A model generated the notes under the pieces. That model worked only from the letters and a program-made list of their open reading frames with translations, did no database searches and was not told the origin of the DNA. Of a DNA stretch of 64,000 nucleotides, positions 12,901 to 24,393 are shown in pieces (within the stretch, counting starts at the first letter, position 1; each line of letters begins with the position of its first letter). Location: NCBI RefSeq assembly GCF_000002995.4, contig NW_025062476.1:8058501-8122500 (forward strand), in the 5' to 3' direction. The stretch comes from Brugia malayi. Lineage: Eukaryota; Nematoda; Chromadorea; Rhabditida; Onchocercidae. A program made the position numbers and the translations under genes.

Positions 12901-15900
12901 TTCCTAATAATGACAGTACTAAATTAATAAGAGTGTTTCGTATTCTTTTTTCTTCGCGTTATCCGTTTACATTATCAGTTCAGATTTAATCCAAAATCTC
13001 TTCCATTTTCAAAATCTATTAGACAGAAAGAACAATTTTAACAGCAAGATATTCTATACGTGCATCTTTTTATATAAACAGGATTACTCGTCTTAATTTC
13101 ATTGTTCTCATTAAGACTGATTTCGATGACAATGAAAGAATATTGCTTTAACATAAAAAATACCATGCTTCGCACTTCTGTGTGATGTAGAATACCGCAC
13201 TTCAAGAATTTGTGAGTCGTAAAATTACAATTCAGATAGGAGTGGTTGTTGTTGTCAGAATATCTGACAAATCTGTTTTGGGGTGGGGTAAAGAAGAATG
13301 ACAAAGACATGAAATTCCGGCGTGAGCCATTTTGTAGAAACTTTAAAAGTGTGGAGAAAACATACCTGTTAATTGATGAAGATGGGATGGTCCGAATTAG
13401 CAACACCTAATCAGTAATTTCTTTTAAATGGGAATTTTATTCTATTCTTTTGATCATATCATAACTAGGAAATGTATTGGACAGTCACTAACGCAACTAA
13501 GTAGTATTCGAATTTATTATAGACAATATGAAATATGATAAAACCGATTCCATTCGAAGATATGTTCTTCGAGGAAAACAGAAAGCATCTGGCTATACCT
13601 GATACTTATCTATCTAATCAGCAGTAATTTTCTTCAAGCTAGACTTGTTAAAGAGATTTGGCTCATTTTGTTAAGCAAAATAATGTAATCACCATGACTT
13701 AAATGTTGACACTTAATGAGAAAAAGTTTTTCTATTTCTGAATTCTCTACGTTTTAAAAAAAACACTTTTCGTTAGCATGAACAAATTAGAAAACAAAAC
13801 GAATTAAAGAAAAATATTAATAGTATGAACGCGATCGTTACTACCTATGCTAACATTATCCTTTCTATTAGCCAATTTATCATATTATTATGTTAGTTTT
13901 GTTGTCGTCATCCAACTAGATAACTGACATTTCTCAAAAAACTCTTTCATTTTTCGAAAAGGAAAAATTTCTATGAAAAAACAGTTTCTTATTTTATCAT
14001 TTTATTCTGTTAAATAAGGAGATATATATGTCATAATATATGACACTCAGTAGAGGCTTTTGTTACGGATTACTCTTCTTTACACATCAGTATTATAACT
14101 CTTGATGATTCTCGCGGATTATTCGATTTACTATACTGTTCCGATTCTTACCCAAATAGTCACTATACAAATATATGACAAGTGTTGCTTTAGTGGGCAT
14201 TTACAACTTTTATAATAGATGTATTAACCTTTCTGTTTACAAAACACTGTCTATTTTTGAGATCGATTTTCTAATTTCAAATTGAAAGTTAGATTTGTTC
14301 AAATGCGATAAACTTAAAGTAATAAACTTCTGTTTATACATAGCAATCACTTTTACTCTCAGTGATAATTGCTAAGATATCCCTGCTAAATGTAGCAAAG
14401 AATCTCTTAAGGACGAGAAAAGAATAACTCGAAAATTTAAATAGTCTATGAATGCTTTCAACTACGGAAACAGCAAAAACAACATTACTTGTGTAATATT
14501 ATCCGTACAGTAAATACTATCTTCTTTGATACTAATTGATTAGAATTAAGAAATAAAGTATTGCTTATAACAAGAAATCCAAAATGAAAATACATCTTCT
14601 TTATTACCTCAGGATTTATTGACGAAACAAAAATAATGGCTTCGTTCAATACCTATAAGAAGAGCAGAATTTATTCCAATTTAGAAGTTCCACTAAAATT
14701 TTCTCTCGGATCATGAGGATAAATATTTATAATCTCAGTTCCTTGGAATTTAAGAAGATTTCTCAATCGAAACGATAAAATATTATTTCAGCGTACTTCA
14801 TGTTCTAACCATTGCAAATATTAAGCAACTTTTAAAATGAATTAAAATACCAAGCTAAATTCCTTATACAATTCCTTGTTTCTTATTTATTTTTCTAATT
14901 CATTTTCATTTGTTCTTCTAAGCTCAATTATTTTTTCGTTCAATTTATTGGTCAAAATTTTTTCAGACGAAATTTTAAAGATATGAAAAAAAGCAACAAT
15001 TTTCTTTTTTTTTTTCAGGCATGCAAGAATGGTTTGGTGCAACATATGGATTATTTGATATACTATGGAGCTGAAATTAATGCTCAGAATATCAATGGGA
15101 ATACTCCGCTTCATATTTGCGCAATTCATAATAAGTAATTAGTTTTGATTTTTCTTTCCGCTTTTTTTGCGGATCTATATGCTACAGGCACTCCATATAC
15201 AAAAAAAAAAAAAAAAAAGCGGATTTACAAAATGCTGAAAAAAAAATTTTATAAGACTTCAAGTTTTTGCTTTTTGGGGCGTAAAAATGTTAATGAAATT
15301 AAGCTCGCATTCAATAAATCTAATTTCTCTTGATCTAAAAAGAAATGAAGGGTAAAATATAGCATATCTGTTTTCATTAGTTCAAAAAGAATTTGATTTT
15401 ACTAGTTGAAAAATTTTTCAGACCTAATTGCGCACGTTTATTACTGTTTCGTGGTGCTAATCCAACAGTTATGAATAAGCAAAGCCAGACAGCGTTAGAT
15501 GTGGCACAGATTCTTGGCTGTCATGAAATAACGAAAGTTATTTTGGACCATGACCCTGTATCCACTGGTTTGTTACATCTTTGCAAATAAATCCAAAATC
15601 ATTTCTTCAGAGATCTTTACCTTTGTTAGAAACCTGGCACATTTAGGACCCGATCGACCTTTCCGTGTCAAAACATTTTCAGGCGCTCGGTTTTGGTCAT
15701 GTCATTTTGTAATATGATCGAGAGTATAGTCGAGATTTTAGAGATCAAGAATTATCTGTTCATTTCTCGATTTATATTTAGGAATAAAATACTGGAGTTC
15801 TTTCTATTCTTTTATATTTTGACTTTTACCCAAAGAGTCGATACTATCAGTTTGAGAATGGTAAAATTGGCTTGACTTCCAGCATAAAATTTTTCAGTGC

Positions 15901-18900
15901 CCTATAACGTGAAGCCGACTTTTAATCCCAGAAGGCGTTCATCGATATTACCTAGTCAACGATCCTCAAGTCGGACATCACTTTGCAACAGTGAATATCG
16001 ATCTGTGGTAAAAATTTTTGATAATAATTTTAATTCTACATATCGAACAAAAGTGAAAAATGAAAGTAATTTATAATCTGATATGTGATATTATAATGTC
16101 ATCCAATTTCTCAATTGAACTTCTTTGATCTTTTGGTGTTAAACAAAGTAAAACAATTTGAAAGTTGATAATTCGGTCTTTGGATAGCTTGCAAAAGTAC
16201 TGACTTTTTTAGATACCGGCCAGCCCGACACCAAGCCATATGTCAGTATCCAGTTATAAAACGTGTCCAGGGGATATTGATGGTGGATATAGTACAATGC
16301 GACGATATCCAGCTTACCCCCTAATGAACATCAATGGTTTTGAGTACGCCTCATTTATTAATTAAGTGCAAACATTCTAAGTAATCAAAAGCTTAGGGCA
16401 GATTAGTAAAGTGATTTAACGTTAAAATAGTCTGACTGGGAATGTATGGTTGCGCTGGAAACGTGTAAAATTGCTTGCGTAACACTACATAGATGTTGAA
16501 ATATCGGATTTTAGATGTTTTTTTTTTTATGTATAAAAGTTTTTTGTACATACAAAAACGAATCAAAAAAAAGTTCCCAGTGATCGTCTTTAACTATTTG
16601 TTTATTTTATAAAATGAATAGAACTGGTTCTTTTGAAAGGCTCTTATTTACTCAATTCATTTAGCAGTATGCTTCCAGGATTAACATACCACGCACTATC
16701 GTAATACCGCGAGATAGTAAAGGTGGCTTCGGATTCGTCTTACGAGGCGCTACAAGTTTGTCCTCACAATTATTTTGCTGTGTATGTGTATGGGAATATG
16801 TTAACTTGTGTACAAAATTAAAACGAATATGAACTGAACAAAGAAATAAATGCACTAATTGTGACATAAATTTTAAACTTACTGTAGGTTTTGAAATGCT
16901 GATTTTTAAAACAAATGAAAATCGGAATGAGAAGAAAAAATATTTTAAAATCGAAATTAATTTAGAATGAATCAAGACTGAATTTAATTCATAGCTATCT
17001 AGTTTGCATTGAAGAAGTCAACTACTACTATATATGTTCAGAAGCCGGAAACTTTATTCCAACATTGTTGAATCCAGCATTGCAAAAATTCGAAGGGATT
17101 GATCTGCAAGGAATGGCTATGAAAGCGGGTCTAAGACCCGGTGATTTCTTGCTTCAGGTGAACAATATTGATGTACGTAGAACACCGCATGATCAAGTGC
17201 ATAAATTAATACAGTCTTCGGGAGACACTGTAATGTTAAAGGTAGGTCAAATTTTCTTTTCCTTTAAGCAGTATTTGAACAAATCCTGGATATATTTTCT
17301 CTTAGTTATACTATTTGCGTACTCCATTATCATTTGATGAAAGACGGTATTTACGGTATTTCTGTTCCTTATTCACTGATAAAGATAGGATATGAAGTAC
17401 AGAGATTGTTGTACAGCGATTCACTCAAGCTAATGTTTCTATTTAAAAAGAGGCTGATTTAATAAATTTTCGAAAGGATTTTTCAGGTGATTACTGTCGA
17501 TCCTGGTTTATTTAGTTTTCCGCCCTCTCATACGATGCCGGTGAATATTTCTCGCACAGGTTGGTAATTTTTAAAATTTTAAACTTTTTGAATAAATGTC
17601 AACTTTAGAGATGTCTCATAATGATTTAAGCGACATGAAGCTCGTATTATATGTTTCATTTATTTTTGTTTTTTTCTTAGCTCTATCATTTTAAGTGTAA
17701 GATAAAATAAAATGTTATTGTCTCGTGAATAACTATTTGTTTTAACATGATTGAAATGAGTGCAACACCAACAGCTCTGCTCGTAATGTTAAATTGCAAA
17801 TTGAATCATATGATATCAGTAATGACCAGACTGTCTTAAAGTCGTCAAAATCAAGCTAAACTTAATATTGACAAAAAATTGCAGCTTTCTATAGGGCAAA
17901 TGTTTGTATTCTAATATTGTGCTTTATAAGTCAAGATAGCATTTGATGGAAAATGCATAATATTTTTATGGCATTCTTAAAATTAGTAGTAATGACTAAA
18001 TTAATTAGGAAGTGTTTTGCACATTACGACCATTGATTAAAAAAATTTCGCGAAAAAGCTATTCATTGGTTCCTGTTATCACTTCTTGTGTTAGTTGTAT
18101 TTTTCCCACATTCATTCTCACTTTAAAAAAGTGATATAATCTTTAAATTAGCATGCTTTTGTTGTGCATGTAAACGCTTATAGTTCGGGAATATCGTCCA
18201 CCAATGCTGCCACAAGACAAAACGTATATCAGCCATTCGTTACCACGTCGAAATCGTCGCATCAGTGGTAAATTCATTCTACTTTATTATTTTTAGCGGA
18301 TATCCAAAAAGTCCACTTCACAAGTCATTATGAACCTGGAACAGTAAGGAAATCTCTTTCAAGTGGTTTGTATTGTAGTCCAATAGTAACCTTTACCAGA
18401 AAGGCGTATAATGCCAGTCGATGTTTAAATTCATTCACTATTCACAGAATTCTTGAAATCACCTGCACCTTTAGTGTTGTTTCCATGGTCGTACATTGAT
18501 CGTTGTTTCTACTCTTCCTTGCTTGTCAAAAATGTCAACCTCGGCTTTTCAAAGATCATAAAATTAGTGTAGATATTAGTGTAGGTATATATATTTATAT
18601 ATTAAAGTTAATGATGCTATTCTCAATCCAGAGCAGTTGATCGTGTCGCATGTTCGTAGCTTCATGTTATATTCATACCTTCATGTGTCAATGTTATCTT
18701 TAAACATATGGTATTTGCTTAGTCCCGGATTATCTCAGAAATCCATTAAATTTAATGCTTCGATTTTGAAGTATTCTTAATTCAAAAAATATTATTGGGA
18801 AAGAATGGCTAGGAGTACTAAAACGTAGAACATATTAATGGAAAAAAAAGTTTTAGCAATTGTGTTATTTAACATTTGAAACCCTTCATAACTATTTTAT

Positions 18901-21900
18901 TATCATTCTTGAATTTCAAGTTATTGCAGTTGATTAGAAGTCATTTCACACTTCTTTATTTGTTACTAAAATGTGGATATATGATTATTGGAAATAGTTA
19001 TAAATAATGTTAAATGAGAGTTAATGGTGCTAATTATTGAATTTTGCAGGTAACATAGGTGACATGTATGGTTATGGTAATAGTTTGCTTCCCTTGCATT
19101 CTACTAAATCGGTAGAAACACTAAATCAAAGTAATTACGAACGATTTGCGTCCGTAAAACAACGAATTGGTAGTTCTAAACGTATTTCTATGGAAGAATT
19201 GGAACGACTGATGGAACGACAGGGACAGTGTACTTCGCAATTTCAACCCATCCCCATAAATGAGGTTTTTTCACTTCATTTTCCATCTTACAACCTTATA
19301 ATTTTTTGAAATTGCACTGTTATTTCTCATTTTTCACTTCATGGCATTCTGTTCAGAGAACTTATTTTGTAATTTTGATATTTACTTTTCGCTAAACATT
19401 ATATTAACTTTGGCTACAGGATTCACTGCCAAATCGAAATAGTTTGAAGTTTAATTCAGTGAATGACCTAAAACGTTACAAAAAAAGTGGCTTACATCGA
19501 ACAACTTTACCACCTGTAGCTGGTAACGACCATTGTGCTCCGTCAGTAATACAAAGCTTTAATTCTTCACCAGGTCATTATTAAGTTTTCTTTCCTTTTA
19601 ACATTAACTTTCTAAAGCTTTCAAGAATTAATTCAAGAAATAAAATTTCTTATTCGAATCAAAGACGCAGAAATAAAATATTTCATTTTCAATATTTGGA
19701 TAAAAGACAAACTTGTTCTTCTCCTTCATCAGAAATTTTAACTTATAACTAATAATTAAAATATAGTTTATTGTTTGGATAATTCTTCAAAAATTCGATT
19801 TTATCACCTTGTGGCTGATATATATCTCAACTGTTTTCATCTTTTGTGATTGATAAGTGTTTTGGATATCAGCGATTAGCTGTGCATCGAAACCACTTTT
19901 TCTGTTCTCATTATGTCATTGCACTACCACGACAGTTAAAATTTGGAAAAGACTTCAATTTGAAATGGTTTTTTTGGCGCTATCTTAATTATTTAAGCAT
20001 TCAAATTTCCTGTTTTGTTACAGATTTGCCTCGATCAGTGGATGATGAATCGCCCTCATTGATTTCTTTTAATGGACAAGTTAGCCAACGTGGCTTTGCC
20101 ATTTCTCCAGACTATTCACGTCCTTTTAAGTCCATCGACCGACCCAAAACACCACCACCTCCTCCACCACTTCCACCGCTGTTTGACAACTTCCCATCAT
20201 CGTCCTCGAATAATGGTAATACTTTAACGAATAGCACACCTCCGACAATACCTACATCAGCAATGTCGAGCACTTTTCTTGCAGAAACACTAACATCTCC
20301 GCCTCGAATCGAAACGACTCTTTCATCTCCACCTGCTGCACCTCCACCTCCACCTCCACCACCACCTCCTCCTCCACCACTTCCTCTGCTCCAGTCTTCT
20401 GCAACAACAGCAGCAAAATCTGTGGTATTCTTTTTAGGACACAAATTTTTTCAACTGAATTGCTATTCTCTCAGCGCACGGATATAAAAGTATAAATAGA
20501 TTAGCTATTTTGACAACTTGTTTAGAATTATATCGACCATTATTGCGACGGTCTAGCAGATAGTGCTAATTAAATGGGTTGTAGAAGTCTTCCGATTATA
20601 AAGAACTTTTTGATTTATTCTTCGAAAAGAATCAAATTAATTTTCAGTCTTTTAAAAATGATGATGAAGATGGAGAATCTGAATCAAAAGAAACAAGAAC
20701 TCCTGCTATCAGTAGTGAAATCTTGTCAACAATAAAATTGAAACCTACCATACGACGTGAACCAGCTAATTACTGTGCAACCGTGCCACGTGGATTTGAT
20801 TCTGATCTACGTAATGCACTGGCAAAAAGGAGAGGCAAGGCACGCTTTTTTTAATAGAAAATCATGAACTGGCCTGTTATTTGCAAAGCTTATTCTTCGC
20901 TGAATTTCCATCATAATATGGGGAAATTTTAGGTTGCTCAAAGTGGTAGTAATGATGCATCGAAAAAAGTAGTTTTCTTGCTGGAGAATCCTCCTGTAGC
21001 CACAGTGATCAGGTTTGATCTCCCTAGTTTATTTTAAATATTTTATACCTTCTTGAATTATGCGTGGTATACGAAGTTCTCATCCTCAGATGATTTGACT
21101 CTAAAAATTTGAGAGCTCGATCTGTTAGAGGAAGAAGAGATATTTTATAAAAATAAATGATTTTGTAGCAGTTACGGTGGATTAAGTTTGTGCGAATCAG
21201 TCCGGCAAAGTGTTCCAAGTTCAACAAAATGGGAGATTGGGAAATCAGAGCATTCTCCAACGAGTATTGCATCAAAAAAAGATAGCGGGTGAGTCAATTG
21301 TTAAAATATTTATGTCTTTTACACTTCCATAAATTGCACCGGTAACGAGATATCCTGTCATCACATACTTCGAATTCTATTACTTATTTCGAAAGACACC
21401 ATAATTTTGAAATTGCGATTGTTTGTCTTTCAAAAACTTACAATTTCCGTTTTCAGTTATACATCGTCACGCACTTCGCTTGAACCATCAGAATGCGGTG
21501 AAGAAATTGGATCAGTAGGTGCTACGATAATTGCGGTACCAGGATCTACGAAACCAACCACTGGCGTAGCTGGTGCCAGTTCCGCATGTCATGTCTCGTT
21601 GCTTAGTAATCAGTTTGAAGAAATTTGTGGATCTACGTGTACCAGGAAGAGTAATTGTTTATCGCAGGTAGCACCACCTGTTCAACAGTTAGCTCAAGCG
21701 GTCAGCGATCATGATTCGGTAAGTACGATGCAATTTTAGGCCTTCAAAAGCTTCGTTTATCCTTCAGCTATACTGAATTACTTTTGCTCAACCTTCTCTT
21801 GTCGCATGTTATTGAACGCAATGAAATCAAAAGCTTTTTTGTGAATGCTAATAAATCATTGCACGATTGTTTTCCAACCATTGCAGAAAATGTTTCCGGA

Positions 21901-23152
21901 CCACTGCTATTAGCATCTAGTGAATCAGTTTCGCTTCCGATTTGAAATAACAAAAGTTAAAATTTAATGCAGCCTTGGAAGTCTTTCTACAAAAAAGACA
22001 GCATGTAGTTTTAAAGCAACCCACTTTTGGACAATTTCAATTTTCGTTTTTAAGTTTTCTCAAGGAGGGAGATCAAGAGAACTTACTATTGAAACGAGAA
22101 CTGGAACACCATATGTTTCGAAATTTCCGACTAAGTTAAATAACTCGAACGATTTTACGACTCGTATCAGAAACAATGTTAGGCAGGAAGTTTTATTAAA
22201 AAATCCTATCCTAAGATGGCTTATTTTAACACACCTGAACTTCTCGTTATTTTTTGTTATTCATTATTTCGCCTTTTTCCGTGTGTCAGTCTTTGTTCAA
22301 TTTGCCCCGTTGTACTTTTTCTGGAATTCGAATTTCTCTCCAGATGAGCTTGAACTCCACACTGTCGACGTTAAGTAGACAATCATCAACGGATTGTCAA
22401 CAGCGGACATTGTCTACTATCCTATTGTCAACATCTCATTGCAAACTCTCAGTAACTCCCTCAACTGACTGCAATGACGATGAACCGGACAGCGGTACTG
22501 GTGACTCCGATAACGACGCTGCGACAAAATCTAGTAAGCTGTAAAGAAATTTATTTCATCGATGTTCTGTATGTATGAAAATTTTGTTCCTATCTGTTTG
22601 CTCGTATTTGTTTATGTCAGAAAGCTTCCTACTGTTCAACATTTTGAAGCTGCATTGTGATGTTACACAGTTTTGGATAGAGGCCCATTTTGTTCATTTT
22701 TTAGAATAGTTTTACTTTTGCTAGAACTCTAATATCTTTTTTATAAATGATCACTTCGATTCCGGTTGCCTTATTCCTTCGTGCTTCTGTCTGTACGGCA
22801 ATTTGAAATTAGCTGGTTCCTTAAATATTTTCTCTTTCCTGCATTTACGAAGTTCTCAGTCTCGTACTTCATTGAATTTAATATTATAATAATATTTGCA
22901 GGTAGTCACACAAGTCCGCTTATGAGTAACAGTTTTATCGATAAACAAGTGGCAAGCTGGACAACTGATGACATTGTTGCATGGCTAAAAACATTAGGCC
23001 TTTCGGAACATTCCAGGAAATTCCAGCAGTTTCGAATTGACGGTACTCATTTGTTATCCTTTGATCGATCATTGTTAACGCAGCTCGGTGTCACACGAAT
23101 TGGTCATCGACAACTGATTGAACGGTCTCTGAAAAGTTTGAGCAATAATTAA
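9910..23152 (+). CDS. shn-1: SHANK/ProSAP postsynaptic scaffold protein
   Basis: This encodes a SHANK scaffold that links membrane receptors and channels to the actin-rich cortex. I spliced 23 exons: 9910-9966, 10671-10742, 10985-11110, 11487-11558, 11683-11892, 12274-12492, 15019-15134, 15422-15567, 15898-16007, 16213-16343, 16679-16755, 17042-17241, 17487-17559, 18184-18267, 19050-19264, 19420-19573, 20024-20424, 20648-20839, 20933-21012, 21169-21288, 21457-21718, 22344-22533, 22902-23152. The sum is 3558 nt, in frame throughout, giving 1185 aa. Domains in order: ubiquitin-like N-terminal fold with the SHANK signature NYGLFLPP (1-100); about six ankyrin repeats (115-338); PDZ with carboxylate loop GFGF (about 420-517); proline-rich region including a 13-Pro run (about 700-815); C-terminal SAM (about 1117-1181). 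No SH3 lies between ankyrin and PDZ, as I recall for C. elegans SHN-1. ATG 9910 (MADDDVLN) is chosen; ATG 9904 is also in frame. The frame stays open to the acceptor at 9864, so an upstream coding exon is possible. Intron 18 is GC-AG. Confidence 0.94.
11372..11481. repeat. Tandem intronic duplication (about 59-bp unit)
   Basis: Two adjacent copies of a block beginning cTTCTTCAAAACAGTAAA and continuing through AAGAAACAATCAAAATTTT occur in SHANK intron 3. They differ by an indel in the A-run and a few terminal bases, so this is a recent local duplication. The second copy ends just before the exon 4 acceptor. Confidence 0.85.
12084..12119. repeat. Perfect 16-bp hairpin with GTTA loop
   Basis: TCACTTTCCATAGAAT at 12084-12099 is followed by GTTA and then its exact reverse complement at 12104-12119. 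It lies in SHANK intron 5. The stem has no mismatches. No target-site duplication or longer terminal repeat was recognised around it. Confidence 0.9.
13240..13410 (+). other. Orphan 56-codon open frame inside SHANK intron 6
   Basis: A plus-strand frame is open for 56 codons before TAA at 13408. It has a mixed, charged, coding-like composition, including the stretch YLLIDEDGMVRISN, unlike the Phe/Leu/Ser-rich chance frames elsewhere. The local base composition is also less AT-rich than the surrounding intron. There is no ATG at the start and the upstream acceptor-like site would read into TAG, so it is not a plausible SHANK exon. It may be a fragment of an inserted gene copy or chance. I do not recognise a family with confidence; the quoted stretch is only faintly reminiscent of the protein-kinase region around DFG. 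Confidence 0.25.
15194..15243 (+). pseudogene. Decayed copy of SHANK exon 4 within intron 7
   Basis: Intron 7 contains ATACAAAAA, an expanded A-run, then AAGCGGATTTACAAAATGCTGAA. Exon 4 (11487-11558) contains TACAAAAAGCGGGTTTACAAAATGTTGAA, so over about 24 bases there are two substitutions. Translated in the matching frame the intronic copy gives KKRIYKML against KKRVYKML in the exon. After that point the copy collapses into an A-run and loses the rest of the exon. There is no acceptor in front of it, so it should not be spliced into the mRNA. Confidence 0.6.
20021..20424 (+). repeat. shn-1: Proline-coding tract in SHANK exon 17
   Basis: Exon 17 carries repeated CCA/CCT/CCG codons encoding PPPPPPLPP near 20153-20180 and a 13-Pro run near 20338-20378. 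The codons are mixed rather than a pure repeat, which suggests selection for polyproline. Such runs are typical ligands for SH3, WW or EVH1 domains; no strict PPxxF Homer motif was found here. The opposite strand reads as a glycine-rich frame (20112-20444) that is only a shadow. Confidence 0.85.
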
Positions 23153-23163
23153 GATGTGCTAAA

Positions 23164-23169
23164 AATAAA
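23164..23169 (+). promoter_or_regulatory. Candidate poly(A) signal of shn-1
   Basis: AATAAA lies 12 nt after the SHANK stop codon. The spacing implies a very short 3' UTR, which nematodes tolerate; later AATAAA-like hexamers (for example near 23920) could be used instead. Confidence 0.5.
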
Positions 23170-24306
23170 AACGGAGAAGTTCCCAAGTTAATTGTTGAAT
23201 ATGGCAAATAATCTTTTCGCTTTGTTAAAATTTGACAGTGTATTCTTAACTGCAGGCTGCAGAATTTTGATGAAGTTGATAATCATAGATATTTGCTTCA
23301 GACAGGAAAAAATGTTCCCATTTTTTTTCAAGAAGGAAAAAATAAAAAAAGGGGTGTAGGATGTTTTATTCATTTATTTCAAATATGTATTTATATATAC
23401 AAAAGAAAAAAAAGTTATGAGAAGTAAAAAATATATTTTTGGTAAAAATGATTGGTTTAAGCCTAAATGGAAAATTTAAGATTTTTTTATGGAACATTTA
23501 TTCACTTTACTAATATACTTTTGCAAGTTAGAAATATTTATCTACAAATTATTTGTCCTGTTTATTTCAGTCTCGTTTTTTTTTTTTTTTTTTTTTTTTT
23601 GCAATACTTCATTTAATGCTATTTCGAAATATGAAATGAATACGTATCTAGTTTGTTATGCTAACTGTTTTTCGAGCAATTGGTGAACTGCTTTTCTACG
23701 TGAATTGTTTAGATGTTAAATGACAAAATCGAAATGCATTGTTGCTTCACTGAGCTTTGATGGAAATTAATATTTGTAGTCCATGTAGTTTTACACATTT
23801 TTCGTATTACTATTAAGTAAGTAAAAAGTGCAATATAACAAATGAGTGGTTGCTGAAAGGAATTCATATTTGGTATTTTATGATTGCTTTCTTAATCTTG
23901 ACTTTGTATGTACTTCAATAAATAATGAATAAATATTCAACGAGTGATTGTTCATCCTTCCAAAGAAAATTATATCCTTTTCAGTCCCACTTTTGTAACT
24001 TGCTCACTTTTAATGATGGTTATAATTGTCGAGAATTAGTGTATAGCAACAATACTGATAATTTGGTAAGACTTGAAAGTCTTCCAGTATGAGATAAAGA
24101 GGAAGAAATAAATTATTGGGAAAATTAAAAGATTTAAATTAGATTAAATTGAATTAAGTGAGCAAGAAAGCAAACGAATTATATTCTAGAAACTATAAAA
24201 CAGAAGATTGAAGTCCTTATATAGCGGTCACTGGCTTACAAGCAATGACTACAGTAAATAAAACAGATCGTTTTTATTTTGTATATGGTATGGATTGGGT
24301 TTTGAA

Positions 24307-24393
24307 GGTACGTCAGTTAATGATGAGAATGACTGTTAGATTAGGAAACCTCTATAATACAATATTTCAACATTGCAAGTAGATTTAGTTTAG
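24307..24393. repeat. Diverged dispersed repeat, copy A
   Basis: This copy has TACGTCAGTT, then TGAGAATGA, then a TCTATAATACAATATTTCAACATTGCAAGTAG block written here in parts: AATATTTCAACATTGCAAGT followed by AGATTTAG. The same elements in the same order and spacing, minus about 15 bases, recur at 30338-30412. No coding potential or terminal repeats are evident. Confidence 0.5.

Noticed and set aside
13038..13406. 122-aa minus-strand frame in SHANK intron 6, the longest intronic frame on that strand
   Set aside because: Its composition looks like a chance frame, with no family match or splice signals; the plus-strand frame in the same place looks more coding-like.
20112..20444. 110-aa glycine-rich minus-strand frame
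   Set aside because: It is the reverse complement of the polyproline tract of SHANK exon 17.
21886..21945. Possible extra SHANK exon after ATTGCAG
   Set aside because: The previous exon ends in phase 0; in that phase this segment hits TAG after eight codons, and exon 22 joins perfectly without it.
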